Positions 52,609-61,635 of a DNA stretch of 64,000 bases are shown here, piece by piece; position 1 is the stretch's first letter, and each line of letters opens with the position of its first letter. The notes under the pieces are model-generated. The model worked only from the letters and a program-made list of their open reading frames with translations. It was not told the DNA's origin and did no database searches. The stretch covers positions 1 to 64,000 of the forward strand of contig NZ_JAFWOM010000043.1 in assembly GCF_017545445.1 (NCBI RefSeq), in the 5' to 3' direction. This DNA is from Fibrobacter sp. (lineage in GTDB: Bacteria > Fibrobacterota > Fibrobacteria > Fibrobacterales > Fibrobacteraceae). The translations under genes were made by a program, and so were the position numbers.

Positions 52609-54027
52609 TTACTTGTTCAATTGCTCTGTAGCTTCGGCGACTGCGAGCAAGTCAGCTTCCTGGAACGGCTTGCCAATCCACTGGAGGCCAACCGGGAGTC
52701 CGCCTGCCATACCGCACGGAACGCTCACGCCCGGAAGACCGGCGAGGTTCAAGCTAACGGTGTAGATGTCGGAGAGATAGACTGCCATCGGATCGGATTC
52801 GTTCATGCCGCACTTGAGTGGGAGACCCGGCATCGTCGGGCTTGCAATCACGTCGCAAGTCTTGAAGGCTTCGGTGAAGTCGTCTGTAATGAGACGGCGG
52901 ACTTTTTGAGCTTGTACGTAGTAGGCGTCGTAAAAACCAGCGGAAAGAACGTAGCTTCCGAGGAGGATGCGGCGTTGCACTTCCTTGCCGAATCCTTCGC
53001 TGCGGGACTTGGCATAAAGGTCGAAAAGCTTGCGAGCTTCGGCACTGCGGTAGCCGTAACGCACGCCGTCGTAGCGGCTGAGGTTGGAGCTTGCTTCGGC
53101 GGTAGCGATGATGTAGTAGCTGGACACCGCGTAGCTGATGTGCGGGAGGCTCACTTCCTTGATGGTGGCGCCTTCGGCTTCCATCTTCTTAAGCATGTTT
53201 TCGATGGCGGCCTTGCATTCTGCGTCGAGACCTTCGCCAAAGTATTCCTTCGGAACGCCGATGACCTTGCCCTTGACTCCAGCATCGAGTTTTGCGGTAA
53301 AGTCTTCGGTCGGTCGGGTGCTCGTGGTGTTGTCGTGCGGGTCAATGCCGCAAATAGCACCGAGGAGCGTTGCGCAATCGCGGACGGTTGCACCGAACGG
53401 ACCTATTTGGTCGAGAGAGCTTGCGTAGGCGAGGAGGCCGTAACGGGAAACGCGGCCGTAGGTCGGCTTCAAACCGACAACGCCTGTGCAGGCTGCCGGC
53501 TGGCGGATAGATCCACCCGTATCAGAACCGAGTGCGCAAGGAACCGTGCCAGAGGCGACGGCGACTGCAGAACCACCCGAGGAACCGCCTGGAACGCGGG
53601 ATTCGTCCAGCGGATTCTTGACCGGACCGTAGTAAGAGGTTTCGTTGCTGGAACCCATGGCAAATTCGTCCATGTTCGTCTTGCCGACGATGATGGCGCC
53701 TGCGGCTTCGAGCTTTTCTAATGCGGTTGCGGTGTAAGGGGCAACAAAGTTGTCGAGAATCTTGGAAGCGGCCGTGGTGCGTGTGCCGGTCAAGCACATG
53801 TTGTCCTTCACGGCGACCGGGATGCCATCGAGGGCGCCCAGAGATTTGCCTTCGGCGCGGCGCTTGTCGCTTTCTTTAGCGCGTTCGAGAGCGCGTTCGT
53901 TCAGCACCGAGATGTAGGCGTTCAAATTCTTTGTAGATTCAATTTTTTCGAGGGAAGCCTGTGCGAGCTTTTCGGCAGTGGTGCTGCCGTTTGCAAGTTG
54001 AGCCTGAAGTTCCTGAATAGTCTGCAT
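52609..54027 (-). CDS. gatA: Aspartyl/glutamyl-tRNA(Asn/Gln) amidotransferase subunit A
   Basis: 472 residues from ATG 54027, which forms a TAATG overlap with the upstream gene and has GGAG 7 nt upstream. Amidase-signature protein with the Ser-cisSer-Lys triad: K74 (VAVKDN), S149 (GGSSGGSAVAVASG) and S173 (GSDTGGSIRQPA). It releases ammonia from glutamine to amidate mischarged Glu-tRNA(Gln) or Asp-tRNA(Asn) as part of GatCAB. GatB and GatC are not in the window, so the complex is encoded at more than one site. Length and motifs are normal. Confidence 0.95.
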   Translation of the reverse strand: MQTIQELQAQLANGSTTAEKLAQASLEKIESTKNLNAYISVLNERALERAKESDKRRAEGKSLGALDGIPVAVKDNMCLTGTRTTAASKILDNFVAPYTATALEKLEAAGAIIVGKTNMDEFAMGSSNETSYYGPVKNPLDESRVPGGSSGGSAVAVASGTVPCALGSDTGGSIRQPAACTGVVGLKPTYGRVSRYGLLAYASSLDQIGPFGATVRDCATLLGAICGIDPHDNTTSTRPTEDFTAKLDAGVKGKVIGVPKEYFGEGLDAECKAAIENMLKKMEAEGATIKEVSLPHISYAVSSYYIIATAEASSNLSRYDGVRYGYRSAEARKLFDLYAKSRSEGFGKEVQRRILLGSYVLSAGFYDAYYVQAQKVRRLITDDFTEAFKTCDVIASPTMPGLPLKCGMNESDPMAVYLSDIYTVSLNLAGLPGVSVPCGMAGGLPVGLQWIGKPFQEADLLAVAEATEQLNK

Positions 54028-54353
54028 TATCTTTCTCCGGACCATTTCATAATGTAAATTGCTAAAATCATGCCTGCTGCACTCAAGAGATTGAATTTAA
54101 AACCAATCCCAAGTGCAAATTTGACCAAATACAAGTCGATGATGACAGGTTGCGGCGTGTCGCCAGAAAAACCAATACAAGGATCCCATGACGCTGTAAA
54201 AATATGGTGGACGCTGTTATCGTAGCCACCAGCGTTCAAGAGGACTCCGAGTTCGCCGAATAAAGCTCCGAGAGCTTCGCCCATGATGCCGCCTAAAATC
54301 AGGCCGACAAAAATGAAAAGGACGACACGTGCCATTGAGTTTTTGTGAGTCAT
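54027..54353 (-). CDS. Small membrane protein, DUF4321-like
   Basis: 108 residues from ATG 54353, chosen because TATATT ends 7 nt upstream; a longer reading adds 38 unsupported residues. Two hydrophobic helices: MARVVLFIFVGLILGGIMGEALG near the N-terminus and VKFALGIGFKFNLLSAAGMILAIYIM at the C-terminus, with a short hydrophilic loop containing GYDNSVHHIFTASWDPCIGF. This two-helix layout with GLILGGIxGE matches the small uncharacterised DUF4321 family. Translationally coupled to gatA. Confidence 0.7.
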   Translation of the reverse strand: MTHKNSMARVVLFIFVGLILGGIMGEALGALFGELGVLLNAGGYDNSVHHIFTASWDPCIGFSGDTPQPVIIDLYLVKFALGIGFKFNLLSAAGMILAIYIMKWSGER

Positions 54354-54360
54354 GGGCACG

Positions 54361-54366
54361 AATATA
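54361..54366 (-). promoter_or_regulatory. Candidate -10 element of the DUF4321-gatA operon
   Basis: TATATT on the minus strand, 7 nt before the ATG at 54353. Confidence 0.45.
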
Positions 54367-54551
54367 GAAAAATAGTTATTTAGGAGCGAAAACCACCTGC
54401 TTTGCAAGAGGTTCAAAAGTGTCATTTGTATCATTTTTTTCGGAAAAAAGAATTTCCGTGGTTTCAAATAATGTGTGGTCTGTTTGCGATGTGTCTTAAT
54501 AACTCTTAAATCATTTACGATTTACTATCTTTCGACCATAGAGGTATTAAC

Positions 54552-55472
54552 ATGAAAGTTTTAGTAACTGGTGTTGGTGGTCAGCTGGGACACGATGTGA
54601 TGAACGAACTTGCAAAGCGTGGTTATGAAGGTGTCGGTAGTGATATTGCTCCTGCTTATTCTGGAGTTGCCGATGGCAGTGCTGTAACTACGATGCCGTA
54701 TGTGTCGATGGATATTACGAATGCAGCCACCGTGGCTGAAACCATCAAGTGCGTAAAGCCGGATGTGATTGTGCATTGCGCCGCTTGGACTGCGGTGGAC
54801 TTGGCCGAAGACGAAGACAAAAAGGCTAAAGTTTTTGCGATTAACGCCGAAGGTACTGAAAATATTGCCCGCGTCGCGAAAGAAATTGATGCGAAGATGG
54901 TTTATATTAGCACGGACTACGTGTTTAACGGTCGTGGCACTTCACCGTGGAAACCGGATTGCAAGGATTACGAACCGCTCAACGTCTATGGCGAATCCAA
55001 GCTCAAGGGAGAACTCGCTGTAAGTGGAACGCTTGAAAAGTATTTCATCGTGCGTATTGCCTGGGTGTTCGGCCTCAACGGTAAGAACTTTATCAAGACG
55101 ATGCTCAAGGTGGGCGAGTCTCACGATACCGTCCGTGTTGTTTATGACCAAATCGGAACGCCGACTTACACGCTTGACTTGAGCCGTCTCCTCGTCGATA
55201 TGATTGAAACGGAAAAGTACGGCTACTACCATGCGACAAATGAAGGCGGATTCATCAGTTGGTACGAATTTACCAAGGAAATTTACAAGCAGGCGGGGCT
55301 CCCGACGAAGGTTCTGCCGGTGACGACTGCGGAATATGGTCTTTCAAAAGCTGCTCGTCCGTTCAATAGCCGCCTCGACAAGAGCAAACTCGTGGAAGCC
55401 GGTTTCAAGCCGCTTCCGACATGGCAAGATGCCCTTGCTCGCTACCTCAAGGAAATAGGTGTGGTTGTTTAA
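54552..55472 (+). CDS. rfbD: dTDP-4-dehydrorhamnose reductase
   Basis: 306 residues. NADPH-dependent short-chain reductase forming dTDP-L-rhamnose, the last step of the pathway for O-antigen or capsule sugar. Rossmann motif VTGVGGQLG (5-13), substrate-site STDYVFNG (120-127) and catalytic Y146-x3-K150 (YGESKLKGE), with the RmlD-typical AWVFG and GTPTYTLDLS. GAGG 8 nt before the ATG. The other rml genes are not adjacent here. Biased codon use, no defects. Confidence 0.93.
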   Translation: MKVLVTGVGGQLGHDVMNELAKRGYEGVGSDIAPAYSGVADGSAVTTMPYVSMDITNAATVAETIKCVKPDVIVHCAAWTAVDLAEDEDKKAKVFAINAEGTENIARVAKEIDAKMVYISTDYVFNGRGTSPWKPDCKDYEPLNVYGESKLKGELAVSGTLEKYFIVRIAWVFGLNGKNFIKTMLKVGESHDTVRVVYDQIGTPTYTLDLSRLLVDMIETEKYGYYHATNEGGFISWYEFTKEIYKQAGLPTKVLPVTTAEYGLSKAARPFNSRLDKSKLVEAGFKPLPTWQDALARYLKEIGVVV

Positions 55473-55484
55473 TCTCGTGTTATC

Positions 55485-55516
55485 ATCCCAGCTTTCAGAG
55501 CCGGGATTAATTTTAA
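55485..55516 (+). terminator. Possible terminator after rfbD
   Basis: Interrupted stem ATCCC-GCT/AGC-GGGAT then TAATTTTAATATTTC. It also reads as a family B repeat fragment (CATCCCAGC ... GCCGGGAT). Confidence 0.35.
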
Positions 55517-55588
55517 TATTTCTTCATTATTAGCTTTTATTTTTTGTTTATTCCCTAATCGTTTTTCAACTTGTCTCAAATTCTTTTT

Positions 55589-55594
55589 TATATT
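55589..55594 (+). promoter_or_regulatory. Candidate -10 element of the 55603 operon
   Basis: TATATT, 8 nt before the ATG at 55603. Confidence 0.4.
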
Positions 55595-55602
55595 GCATAT
55601 TA

Positions 55603-56817
55603 ATGAAAAAGATGCACTTACCTCTGGAGGGACTGCTGTCCCTTACGCTTTTGGCTTGCTATAGCCCCGAATCATTTGAGGCTGAATATTTGGATGATGA
55701 ATCTAAAGTCCAAAACAGTTCCGAAATAGGAAAGATTTACACTGTAAACGGGGATAACCAAGTCTGTAACCCGTCCATATCTCAAGATACGGTGAATTTT
55801 CCGGCGTCGATGCTTTGGTTGAATTTCCAAGGAGATCTTGATGTGAAATCTCCAGATTCTGAATACACGGTTTCGATTTCGAAGGTTCGCCAACATGATC
55901 GACTGACAATCAGTGATACCGCGAAAAATGTGAAATGGTATTTGATGCGTGATTTGTCCAAAGGTGAATGCCAGTTTCAGGATCCGGAATGGAGTACTCA
56001 TCCCGATTACATTATTGCTTTGCGCGGTCACGATATTGAGGGTGGTTCGGGTTGCGATGTCTTGGATTATGGAGTATTTGCGGTTCGCCTTTCGGACAAG
56101 AAAAAATTCTCGTTTTACGATAAGGGCATTATTGAAGTTGCAACTCCGCATTTGTGGGTTGACCCTTTGGCTGAACTCAAGAAAGACGGCGATGCATCTA
56201 CGGTCAAAGGATTTTTTGGTACGAATGAAGTTCGACTTACGTATGTTGATGGCGATGAGGATGCAACGAAAAAGGGAACGCAGCATATTGTGTTTGTTGA
56301 TTACTCCAATGGTGGCAAGGGAAAGTCTATTAAGCTCAAGAAACCTGCAAATCGTAGCGATTGGGGCATTGATAGTCCTTTGATTTCTCCAGACGGAAAG
56401 TTTGTGGTTTACCAGATGGATGAAAATAATGTTACGTGGGAAACATACATTCAGGAGCTTTCCAAAGATGCCGAAGCGATTAAGGTTCCTCGTACGAAGG
56501 ACATGATGTCGGAACCTGCGCAACCGCACTGGTTTAAGTTTGGCAATCGTTTGTTTGTGCTTTGGGCTGAATTTCCGCAAGGTTCGCCAATATTTAACGA
56601 GAAACACTTGACTGAGAAATCTGTTCAGGATGGTTCTGCTGGTCGAACTGTGATGCGTGAAATTCGTTTGATGGCTGGCGTTCCGAGAGACCTTGCTGTG
56701 GAATGGGTTGGAGAAAATATCGAGATTGCTCCAATTCCTATGATTGGCGGACGTTCTCCTGATAGCAAATTCATATCGACTGGCTATGAATATGCATATC
56801 TGCTTCAGCTTCCGTGA
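55603..56817 (+). CDS. Lipoprotein with beta-propeller-like repeats
   Basis: 404 residues. Signal MKKMHLPLEGLLSLTLLAC with lipobox LLAC (Cys19). Mature part has recurring beta segments reminiscent of WD40/TolB-like blades: DSPLISPDGKFVVYQMD is a typical PD40 strand, with others around LWLNFQGDL, VRLTYVDGDED and LFVLWAEFP. Some Fibrobacter lipoproteins with this pattern occur as paralogue families, but I assign no function. Eight bp separate it from the ATG of the next gene (56826), a putative outer-membrane protein, so the two may act together at the outer membrane. Confidence 0.72.
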   Translation: MKKMHLPLEGLLSLTLLACYSPESFEAEYLDDESKVQNSSEIGKIYTVNGDNQVCNPSISQDTVNFPASMLWLNFQGDLDVKSPDSEYTVSISKVRQHDRLTISDTAKNVKWYLMRDLSKGECQFQDPEWSTHPDYIIALRGHDIEGGSGCDVLDYGVFAVRLSDKKKFSFYDKGIIEVATPHLWVDPLAELKKDGDASTVKGFFGTNEVRLTYVDGDEDATKKGTQHIVFVDYSNGGKGKSIKLKKPANRSDWGIDSPLISPDGKFVVYQMDENNVTWETYIQELSKDAEAIKVPRTKDMMSEPAQPHWFKFGNRLFVLWAEFPQGSPIFNEKHLTEKSVQDGSAGRTVMREIRLMAGVPRDLAVEWVGENIEIAPIPMIGGRSPDSKFISTGYEYAYLLQLP

Positions 56818-56825
56818 GGTTCGAC

Positions 56826-57950
56826 ATGAAGAAGAATTTTTTGATTGAAGGTTGTGCTGTTGTCGCGCTTGTTGCGGTTGCTTTTTATGCAGGCTTTAGT
56901 TCTCCGATTGTTCCTTCGACTCCGTGGGAATCTATAGGCGGTTGCGGAGCAGGAGGTTCCGGTGGCGGTTCAGGCGATGGAATCAAGTGGATTGGCCAAG
57001 GCGTTTCTGGTGGATACTTGGAAGCGGAAGTCTTTACGAAGTACAATGTCGGACAGAATTTTTCTGCGTTTTCGGTAAATCCGCATTTTTCGATCAAGCC
57101 GACATGGGATACGAAAGTCGGGATTTCTCTTCCGTTTACGAGTCACCGGGGAGAAGTGCAGTATCGCAGTAACCAGTCTCCGGTTGATCGCAGCACGGGT
57201 GGTTTTGGTGATATTTCGTTTGATTTCTCGAAGACTATCGGTAGTGGTGGTGCCGCATCTCTTTCTGCATCGCTAACTATTCCGACGGGGCAGTACGATA
57301 TTAAACGCGGCGCAGATGGCTCGAAGCAAATTCTTCCGAGCAGTTTCCAAAAAGGCAGTGGACTTTATTCGCTTACGCTTGGATGGGACTATAGCCGTGA
57401 TACTGATAAAGGAATTTGGCTTTATAGCTTGAGTTATACGCATCCGTTTGCAATGCATTTGTTCTCGGGAGAGAACGAGTTTAATGACACTTATTGGAGC
57501 AGTATCAAGAATAAGGACGGAGATCGTTTCAAGTATCGTTTTAAACCGTATGGCGAAAATGACCTTGGTGCATTTACACCTCCTTCTATTGGTGGTTCTA
57601 TTGCTTATGGATATCGCGGCCGTTCTGGCATTGTGCAAAGTTTCGGTATGAATTTCTCCGTGCCGCTTGGCGTTGCGTGGATTGCTTCTGAAAAGGTTGG
57701 AGAATACAATCCGAAACCGGATCCGGACCATCAGGCATGGTCTCTGTCACTTGTCTATGGTATCGAATTTTCGAATCCTGATTTTCCCGTTTTCTTAGCA
57801 TTCTCGTTGCCGATTCATGATAAAGCGGGTGGTGCAAATAGCGTGAATGAATACGACGAAAAACCGATGAAAAAGTGGAATGCTCCGGATTGGAGCGATG
57901 TTGGTCAACAGTGGACAATTGCTGTGGGGGTCAAAGGAAGCTTCTTTTAG
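56826..57950 (+). CDS. Putative outer-membrane beta-barrel protein
   Basis: 374 residues from ATG 56826, with GAGG 6 nt upstream; a GTG at 56814 overlapping the previous stop is possible. Signal-like MKKNFLIEGCAVVALVAVAFYAGF, then a Gly-rich linker (GGCGAGGSGGGSGDG) and a series of alternating amphipathic strands with aromatic ends (FTKYNVGQNFSAFSVNPHF, GVSISLPFTS-type turns, YSLTLGWDYS, WLYSLSYTHPF), ending in a terminal Phe (VGVKGSFF), the classic signature of BAM-assembled barrels. Resembles transporter-type porins of phenol/MetA class in shape. Substrate unknown. Confidence 0.7.
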   Translation: MKKNFLIEGCAVVALVAVAFYAGFSSPIVPSTPWESIGGCGAGGSGGGSGDGIKWIGQGVSGGYLEAEVFTKYNVGQNFSAFSVNPHFSIKPTWDTKVGISLPFTSHRGEVQYRSNQSPVDRSTGGFGDISFDFSKTIGSGGAASLSASLTIPTGQYDIKRGADGSKQILPSSFQKGSGLYSLTLGWDYSRDTDKGIWLYSLSYTHPFAMHLFSGENEFNDTYWSSIKNKDGDRFKYRFKPYGENDLGAFTPPSIGGSIAYGYRGRSGIVQSFGMNFSVPLGVAWIASEKVGEYNPKPDPDHQAWSLSLVYGIEFSNPDFPVFLAFSLPIHDKAGGANSVNEYDEKPMKKWNAPDWSDVGQQWTIAVGVKGSFF

Positions 57951-58024
57951 GTTATAAGGAATGAGCTCTTTTCTTTTTGTGCTGTAAGTCATTTTTTTGA
58001 TCAACTTTTGGTGTTCTGCAAGTT

Positions 58025-58918
58025 ATGGCAAAAAACTTTACCAAATTTCTTAGCAAAGTGACTCTCATGACTGCGGCAGCATTGTGGGCGGGGTGCGGTG
58101 ATTCTGAAAAAAAGACCGATGCACCTGTTGCGCTAAACAACATTAAGACAGTGCAGTCGCAGAATGCGGACGTTTCCCAATCGCAAATTTTGGAAAAAGT
58201 CGTGCCTTTGGCGAAGGATTCTGCAACTGCGGATACTCTGGCATCAGAAAACGAGGCTGCGGAATCGTCAGCTTCGGATAGCGAAACTGTTGCAGAAACA
58301 CCTAAGGACTCCTTGTTGAAAAAGGCGGTTCGCGTTGCCAAGATGAAGCCTGAAATTGGCATGATTCGGGCTTTGTACGGTGTTATCGAAGAAGATATGG
58401 GTCGAGCAGTAGCTCTTTATGGAGTTCGGCCACCGCGTGAGATTATTGCTCCTGATGGTCCTCGCGAAATTCACCAGCCTCAGCCTGTTCCTCGTTGCCT
58501 TGTCAAAGAATTGACAGGGGAAGATGTTGTCGCAGGGAAGGATAACGACATTGATGTTGAATATTTTTTGAATGTATTCCGTCAGCGTTTGCCGGGCTTT
58601 CGCCATATTTGCAATAAGGCTTTGTACGGCAAGGAGTCCCGTACTGCACGAACAAACGAATTTAATGCTAAAATAGTCTTGTCGTTGAAAATTGCTCCAA
58701 GCGGCGATGTAGAAAATATCAAAATTAAATCATCGACAATTGAAGAAAAAAGCGGCTTTAAAGTAATTAATGAGGATGTCAAGAAAGCTGTTCGCCGTTG
58801 GAGATTCCCGAAAACGCAAAGAGGCGGAACGTTTACATTCACGATTTCTTTGTACGAAGTGATACCTTCGGCTGCGTCAAGTGCTTCTGTAGAACCTTTG
58901 TCGCCGACAGAAAATTGA
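58025..58918 (+). CDS. AgmX/PglI C-terminal-domain lipoprotein (copy 1)
   Basis: 297 residues. Signal MAKNFTKFLSKVTLMTAAALWAGC with lipobox WAGC (Cys24). An acidic Ser/Ala/Asp/Glu spacer (30-100) leads to the C-terminal domain (about 180-280), with the TonB-like pattern of AgmX/PglI endings: LPGFRHICNKAL, then IVLSLKIAPSGDVENIKI and VKKAVRRWRFPK. Such domains occur in gliding and TonB-related envelope proteins, where they contact periplasmic partners. It is a paralogue of the next gene, 11 bp downstream, sharing the signal and C-terminal domain; the long spacer is specific to this copy. No Shine-Dalgarno seen. Confidence 0.75.
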   Translation: MAKNFTKFLSKVTLMTAAALWAGCGDSEKKTDAPVALNNIKTVQSQNADVSQSQILEKVVPLAKDSATADTLASENEAAESSASDSETVAETPKDSLLKKAVRVAKMKPEIGMIRALYGVIEEDMGRAVALYGVRPPREIIAPDGPREIHQPQPVPRCLVKELTGEDVVAGKDNDIDVEYFLNVFRQRLPGFRHICNKALYGKESRTARTNEFNAKIVLSLKIAPSGDVENIKIKSSTIEEKSGFKVINEDVKKAVRRWRFPKTQRGGTFTFTISLYEVIPSAASSASVEPLSPTEN

Positions 58919-58929
58919 AAAATCAAAGT

Positions 58930-59577
58930 ATGTCCAAGTTCTTTAGCAAATATCTTGGCAAATTTGCGTTGATGACTGCCGCAGCATTGTGGGCAGGGTG
59001 TAACGATACTGAAGAAAAAAAGGTTTGTTATCCGATAGAATTGAAAAAGATTGATACCTCTAAATATCAGGATAGTATTCGGAAAATAACTGTAAAGCCT
59101 CGTGTGGAGATCTTTCAACAAGCATACCTTTATGGTGTCCTTCCGGATGTTGTTCACAAGGGGGGGGATGGCAAGGTGGTCCCTAGATGCCGTATTAAGC
59201 CTTTGTCTGCAAAAAATGTTGTCGTTGAAGGTCGTGATATTGATGTTCAGACTTTTTTAAAGGTTTATCGCCAACGAGTTCATGGTTTACGCTTTATCTG
59301 CGATAAGAATGTAAGGCGAAGTGAATTTGAAGGAAGAATAGTCTTGACTTTGAAAATTGCTTCAAGCGGCGAAGTTGAAAATGTTCAAATTAAATCGACT
59401 ACAATTGCCGAAAATAGCCCCTTTAGCGCTATTAATGAAGATGTCAAGGAATCTGTCAGCCATTGGGTGTTTCCGAAATCGAAAAACGGGGCGATATTCT
59501 CGTTCCCGATTTCCTTTTACGGGGAACTTCCGCAACCATCGATGTTTGATGATTCGTCTTCAATAAAGAACAAGTAG
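58930..59577 (+). CDS. AgmX/PglI C-terminal-domain lipoprotein (copy 2)
   Basis: 215 residues from ATG 58930, which opens MSKFFSKYLGKFALMTAAALWAGC, almost the same signal as copy 1. The acidic spacer is absent; the shared core begins KPRVEIFQQAYLYGVLP (compare KPEIGMIRALYGV) and ends LRFICDKNV ... IVLTLKIASSGEVENVQIKS and SHWVFPKSK. Two adjacent copies with length polymorphism in the spacer indicate tandem duplication. Envelope-located; partner unknown. Confidence 0.75.
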   Translation: MSKFFSKYLGKFALMTAAALWAGCNDTEEKKVCYPIELKKIDTSKYQDSIRKITVKPRVEIFQQAYLYGVLPDVVHKGGDGKVVPRCRIKPLSAKNVVVEGRDIDVQTFLKVYRQRVHGLRFICDKNVRRSEFEGRIVLTLKIASSGEVENVQIKSTTIAENSPFSAINEDVKESVSHWVFPKSKNGAIFSFPISFYGELPQPSMFDDSSSIKNK

Positions 59578-59591
59578 CTTGTCGCGAAGTT

Positions 59592-60452
59592 CTAGCCTTT
59601 TTGCGGTTCGCGATTTTCGTAGTCTTCTAGGAATGAATGCAGCTCGCCGCCGGCCTTGTAGCCGGGGAAAGTCTCGATGCAGACGGAGTGCAGGCTGTTG
59701 AAGATACTCTTTTCGATGTTCGGGTTTTCGCGCTTGAGACGCTTGATGAGCGCCTTGATTTCTTGACGCTTGCTGCCGCCACCGCCGTTGTCGCAAACGG
59801 TGCAGCTTTCGGTAAAGCGGCAGGCGCACTGGATAAACTGCAGCCCGTTGTAATTTTTCCAGTTGATGATGTCCTGCTCGTTGATGCAATACATGGGGCG
59901 GATGAGTTCCATTCCACCATAATTCATGCTGTGGAGCTTGGGCATCATGCCCTGCAGTTGCGAGCCGTAGAACATCGCCATGACGGTGGTCTCGATGACG
60001 TCGGAGAGGTGGTGACCCAGCGCAATCTTGTTGCAGCCCAGGTCCTTTGCCTTGTGGTAGAGGTGGCCGCGGCGCATCTTGGCGCAAACGTAGCAGGGGG
60101 ATCGTTCGGTGTTGTTCGCCACGTCGAAAATGTTCGTCTCGAAAACGGTGATGGGAATTTCCAGAAGTTTCGCATTGCTTTCGATTTTCTGGCGGTTGAT
60201 TTCGTTGTAGCCGGGGTCCATCACCAGGTATTCCACGTCGAATTTCACGTCGCTATGGCAGTGGAGCATCTGGATGAGCTTCGCCATGAGCATGGAATCC
60301 TTGCCGCCGGAAATGCAGACGGCGATTTTGTCGCCTTCTTCGATGAGCTTGTAGTTCTTGATGGCGGTAATGAACGGTGTCCAGAGCCTTTCGCGGTACG
60401 TTTTCGAAATGCTCCGTTCTACGCTTTGGACAAATGAAAGTTCTCTTGCCAT
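59592..60452 (-). CDS. ttcA: TtcA-family tRNA 2-thiocytidine synthetase-like protein
   Basis: 286 residues from ATG 60452, with AAGG 8 nt upstream; a longer TTG start would overlap the desulfurase gene. ATP-binding PP-loop SGGKDSM (48-54), CYVCAKMRRG with the CxxC pair of the middle domain, and a third Cys region QFIQCACRFTES equivalent to the third cluster ligand in TtcA, followed by an extra SCTVC. TtcA uses an Fe-S cluster to thiolate C32 of tRNAs. The adjacent cysteine desulfurase could supply the sulfur. Other TtcA/TtuA subfamilies modify other positions, so the target is not certain. Confidence 0.85.
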   Translation of the reverse strand: MARELSFVQSVERSISKTYRERLWTPFITAIKNYKLIEEGDKIAVCISGGKDSMLMAKLIQMLHCHSDVKFDVEYLVMDPGYNEINRQKIESNAKLLEIPITVFETNIFDVANNTERSPCYVCAKMRRGHLYHKAKDLGCNKIALGHHLSDVIETTVMAMFYGSQLQGMMPKLHSMNYGGMELIRPMYCINEQDIINWKNYNGLQFIQCACRFTESCTVCDNGGGGSKRQEIKALIKRLKRENPNIEKSIFNSLHSVCIETFPGYKAGGELHSFLEDYENREPQKG

Positions 60453-60472
60453 TTTCATTACCTTTTTTGCGT

Positions 60473-61594
60473 TTATTTGCAAAGTTCCTTGTAGCAGCTG
60501 TTGAATGCGGCCATGAATTCGTCGATTTCTTTTTCGGTGGTGAGGTGCGAAAGGCTTATGCGCCAGGAGTTCAAAGCATTTTTGCGGTCGCGGCAGACGG
60601 CAAAAACGGCGCGGGAGGGGAGTGCATCCACGCTGCAGGCGGACTTGACCGACACGTAAATTCCTTTGTCCGAAAGTGCCTTTTGGAAAACGCTTCCGCG
60701 GACTCCCGCGACACTCAGGTTCAAGATGTGCGGGACTGCGTCTGCGGGCGAATTGATGCGGACCTTGGGATAGCCGCAGAGTTTTTCTTGCAAAATCGTT
60801 CGCAGTTCCTTGACTCGATCAAAGCGCTCTTCGAAATGCTCCATGGCAAGCGACAATGCGGTTTCGAGGGAAGCGTCCAGCGCAAGCGTCGGGGTTCCGC
60901 TGCGGTAAATGGTAGTGCTTGCGCCGCCGTAAATGAGCGGTTCCATGGCGATTCCGCTTTTTTTGTATAAAAGACCGCTGCCTGAAAGTCCGTAGAACTT
61001 GTGCGCGCCAATGCTTGCCGTGTCTGCCAGATTTAGGTTTATAGGCGTTTTGCCGATGGCCTGCGTTGCATCCACGTGAAGGCTGCAGTTCGGGAACTCG
61101 CGGACAATCTTACTGATGGATTCCAGCGGCTGCACGGTCCCGAGTTCGCTATCGACCGCGTTGACCGTTACGAGCACCGTATCTTTGCGGAGCAGGCTCT
61201 TCAAGTCTTCCAGGTCGATTTTCCCGTCGGTGCCGATTTTTACCATCTCGATTTCGTAGCCCGCTTCTTGCAGGGCCGTGAGCGTGGCGCTTACCGAAGA
61301 ATGTTCCAGCGGGTTCGTGATGATGTGCTTGCCCACATGGCGCTTGGTCTGGACGATGCCGCGGATGGCGGTGTTGTTGCTTTCGCTTGCGCCCGAGGTG
61401 TAAATGATTTCGTCGGGGTTTACGCCCAAAAGTTTCGCGATGGAATCGGTCACTTGGGCGAGAAATGCTTTTGTCGCATGCCCTGCTTCGTGATTCGAAT
61501 TGGCGTTGCCGATAAACCTGCGTTCAACTTCGCAGAATCGTTGCAAGGCTTCTTCGCATGTTGGGGTGTTTGCCGTGTAGTCGAAATAGGACAT
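60473..61594 (-). CDS. Cysteine desulfurase (NifS/IscS family)
   Basis: 373 residues from ATG 61594 (the TTG three codons upstream is less likely). PLP-dependent fold type I: substrate-side H98 in NPLEHSS, Asp-containing LHVDATQAIG (the D-x-x-Q pair), Schiff-base K199 in GAHKFYG, and catalytic Cys320 in VKSACSVDALPSR. It takes sulfur from cysteine as a persulfide for Fe-S clusters or thiolated tRNA. It is 20 bp upstream of the ttcA-like gene on the same strand, so sulfur delivery to that enzyme is the obvious reading. No iscU is adjacent. Confidence 0.9.
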   Translation of the reverse strand: MSYFDYTANTPTCEEALQRFCEVERRFIGNANSNHEAGHATKAFLAQVTDSIAKLLGVNPDEIIYTSGASESNNTAIRGIVQTKRHVGKHIITNPLEHSSVSATLTALQEAGYEIEMVKIGTDGKIDLEDLKSLLRKDTVLVTVNAVDSELGTVQPLESISKIVREFPNCSLHVDATQAIGKTPINLNLADTASIGAHKFYGLSGSGLLYKKSGIAMEPLIYGGASTTIYRSGTPTLALDASLETALSLAMEHFEERFDRVKELRTILQEKLCGYPKVRINSPADAVPHILNLSVAGVRGSVFQKALSDKGIYVSVKSACSVDALPSRAVFAVCRDRKNALNSWRISLSHLTTEKEIDEFMAAFNSCYKELCK

Positions 61595-61635
61595 AACTGT
61601 CAAAAAGATAGAAAATTGAGTGGAACCTTCTGCGG

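Noticed and set aside
52600..53721. 373-residue open frame antisense to gatA
   Set aside because: Shadow of gatA; no signal, domain or ribosome-binding site.
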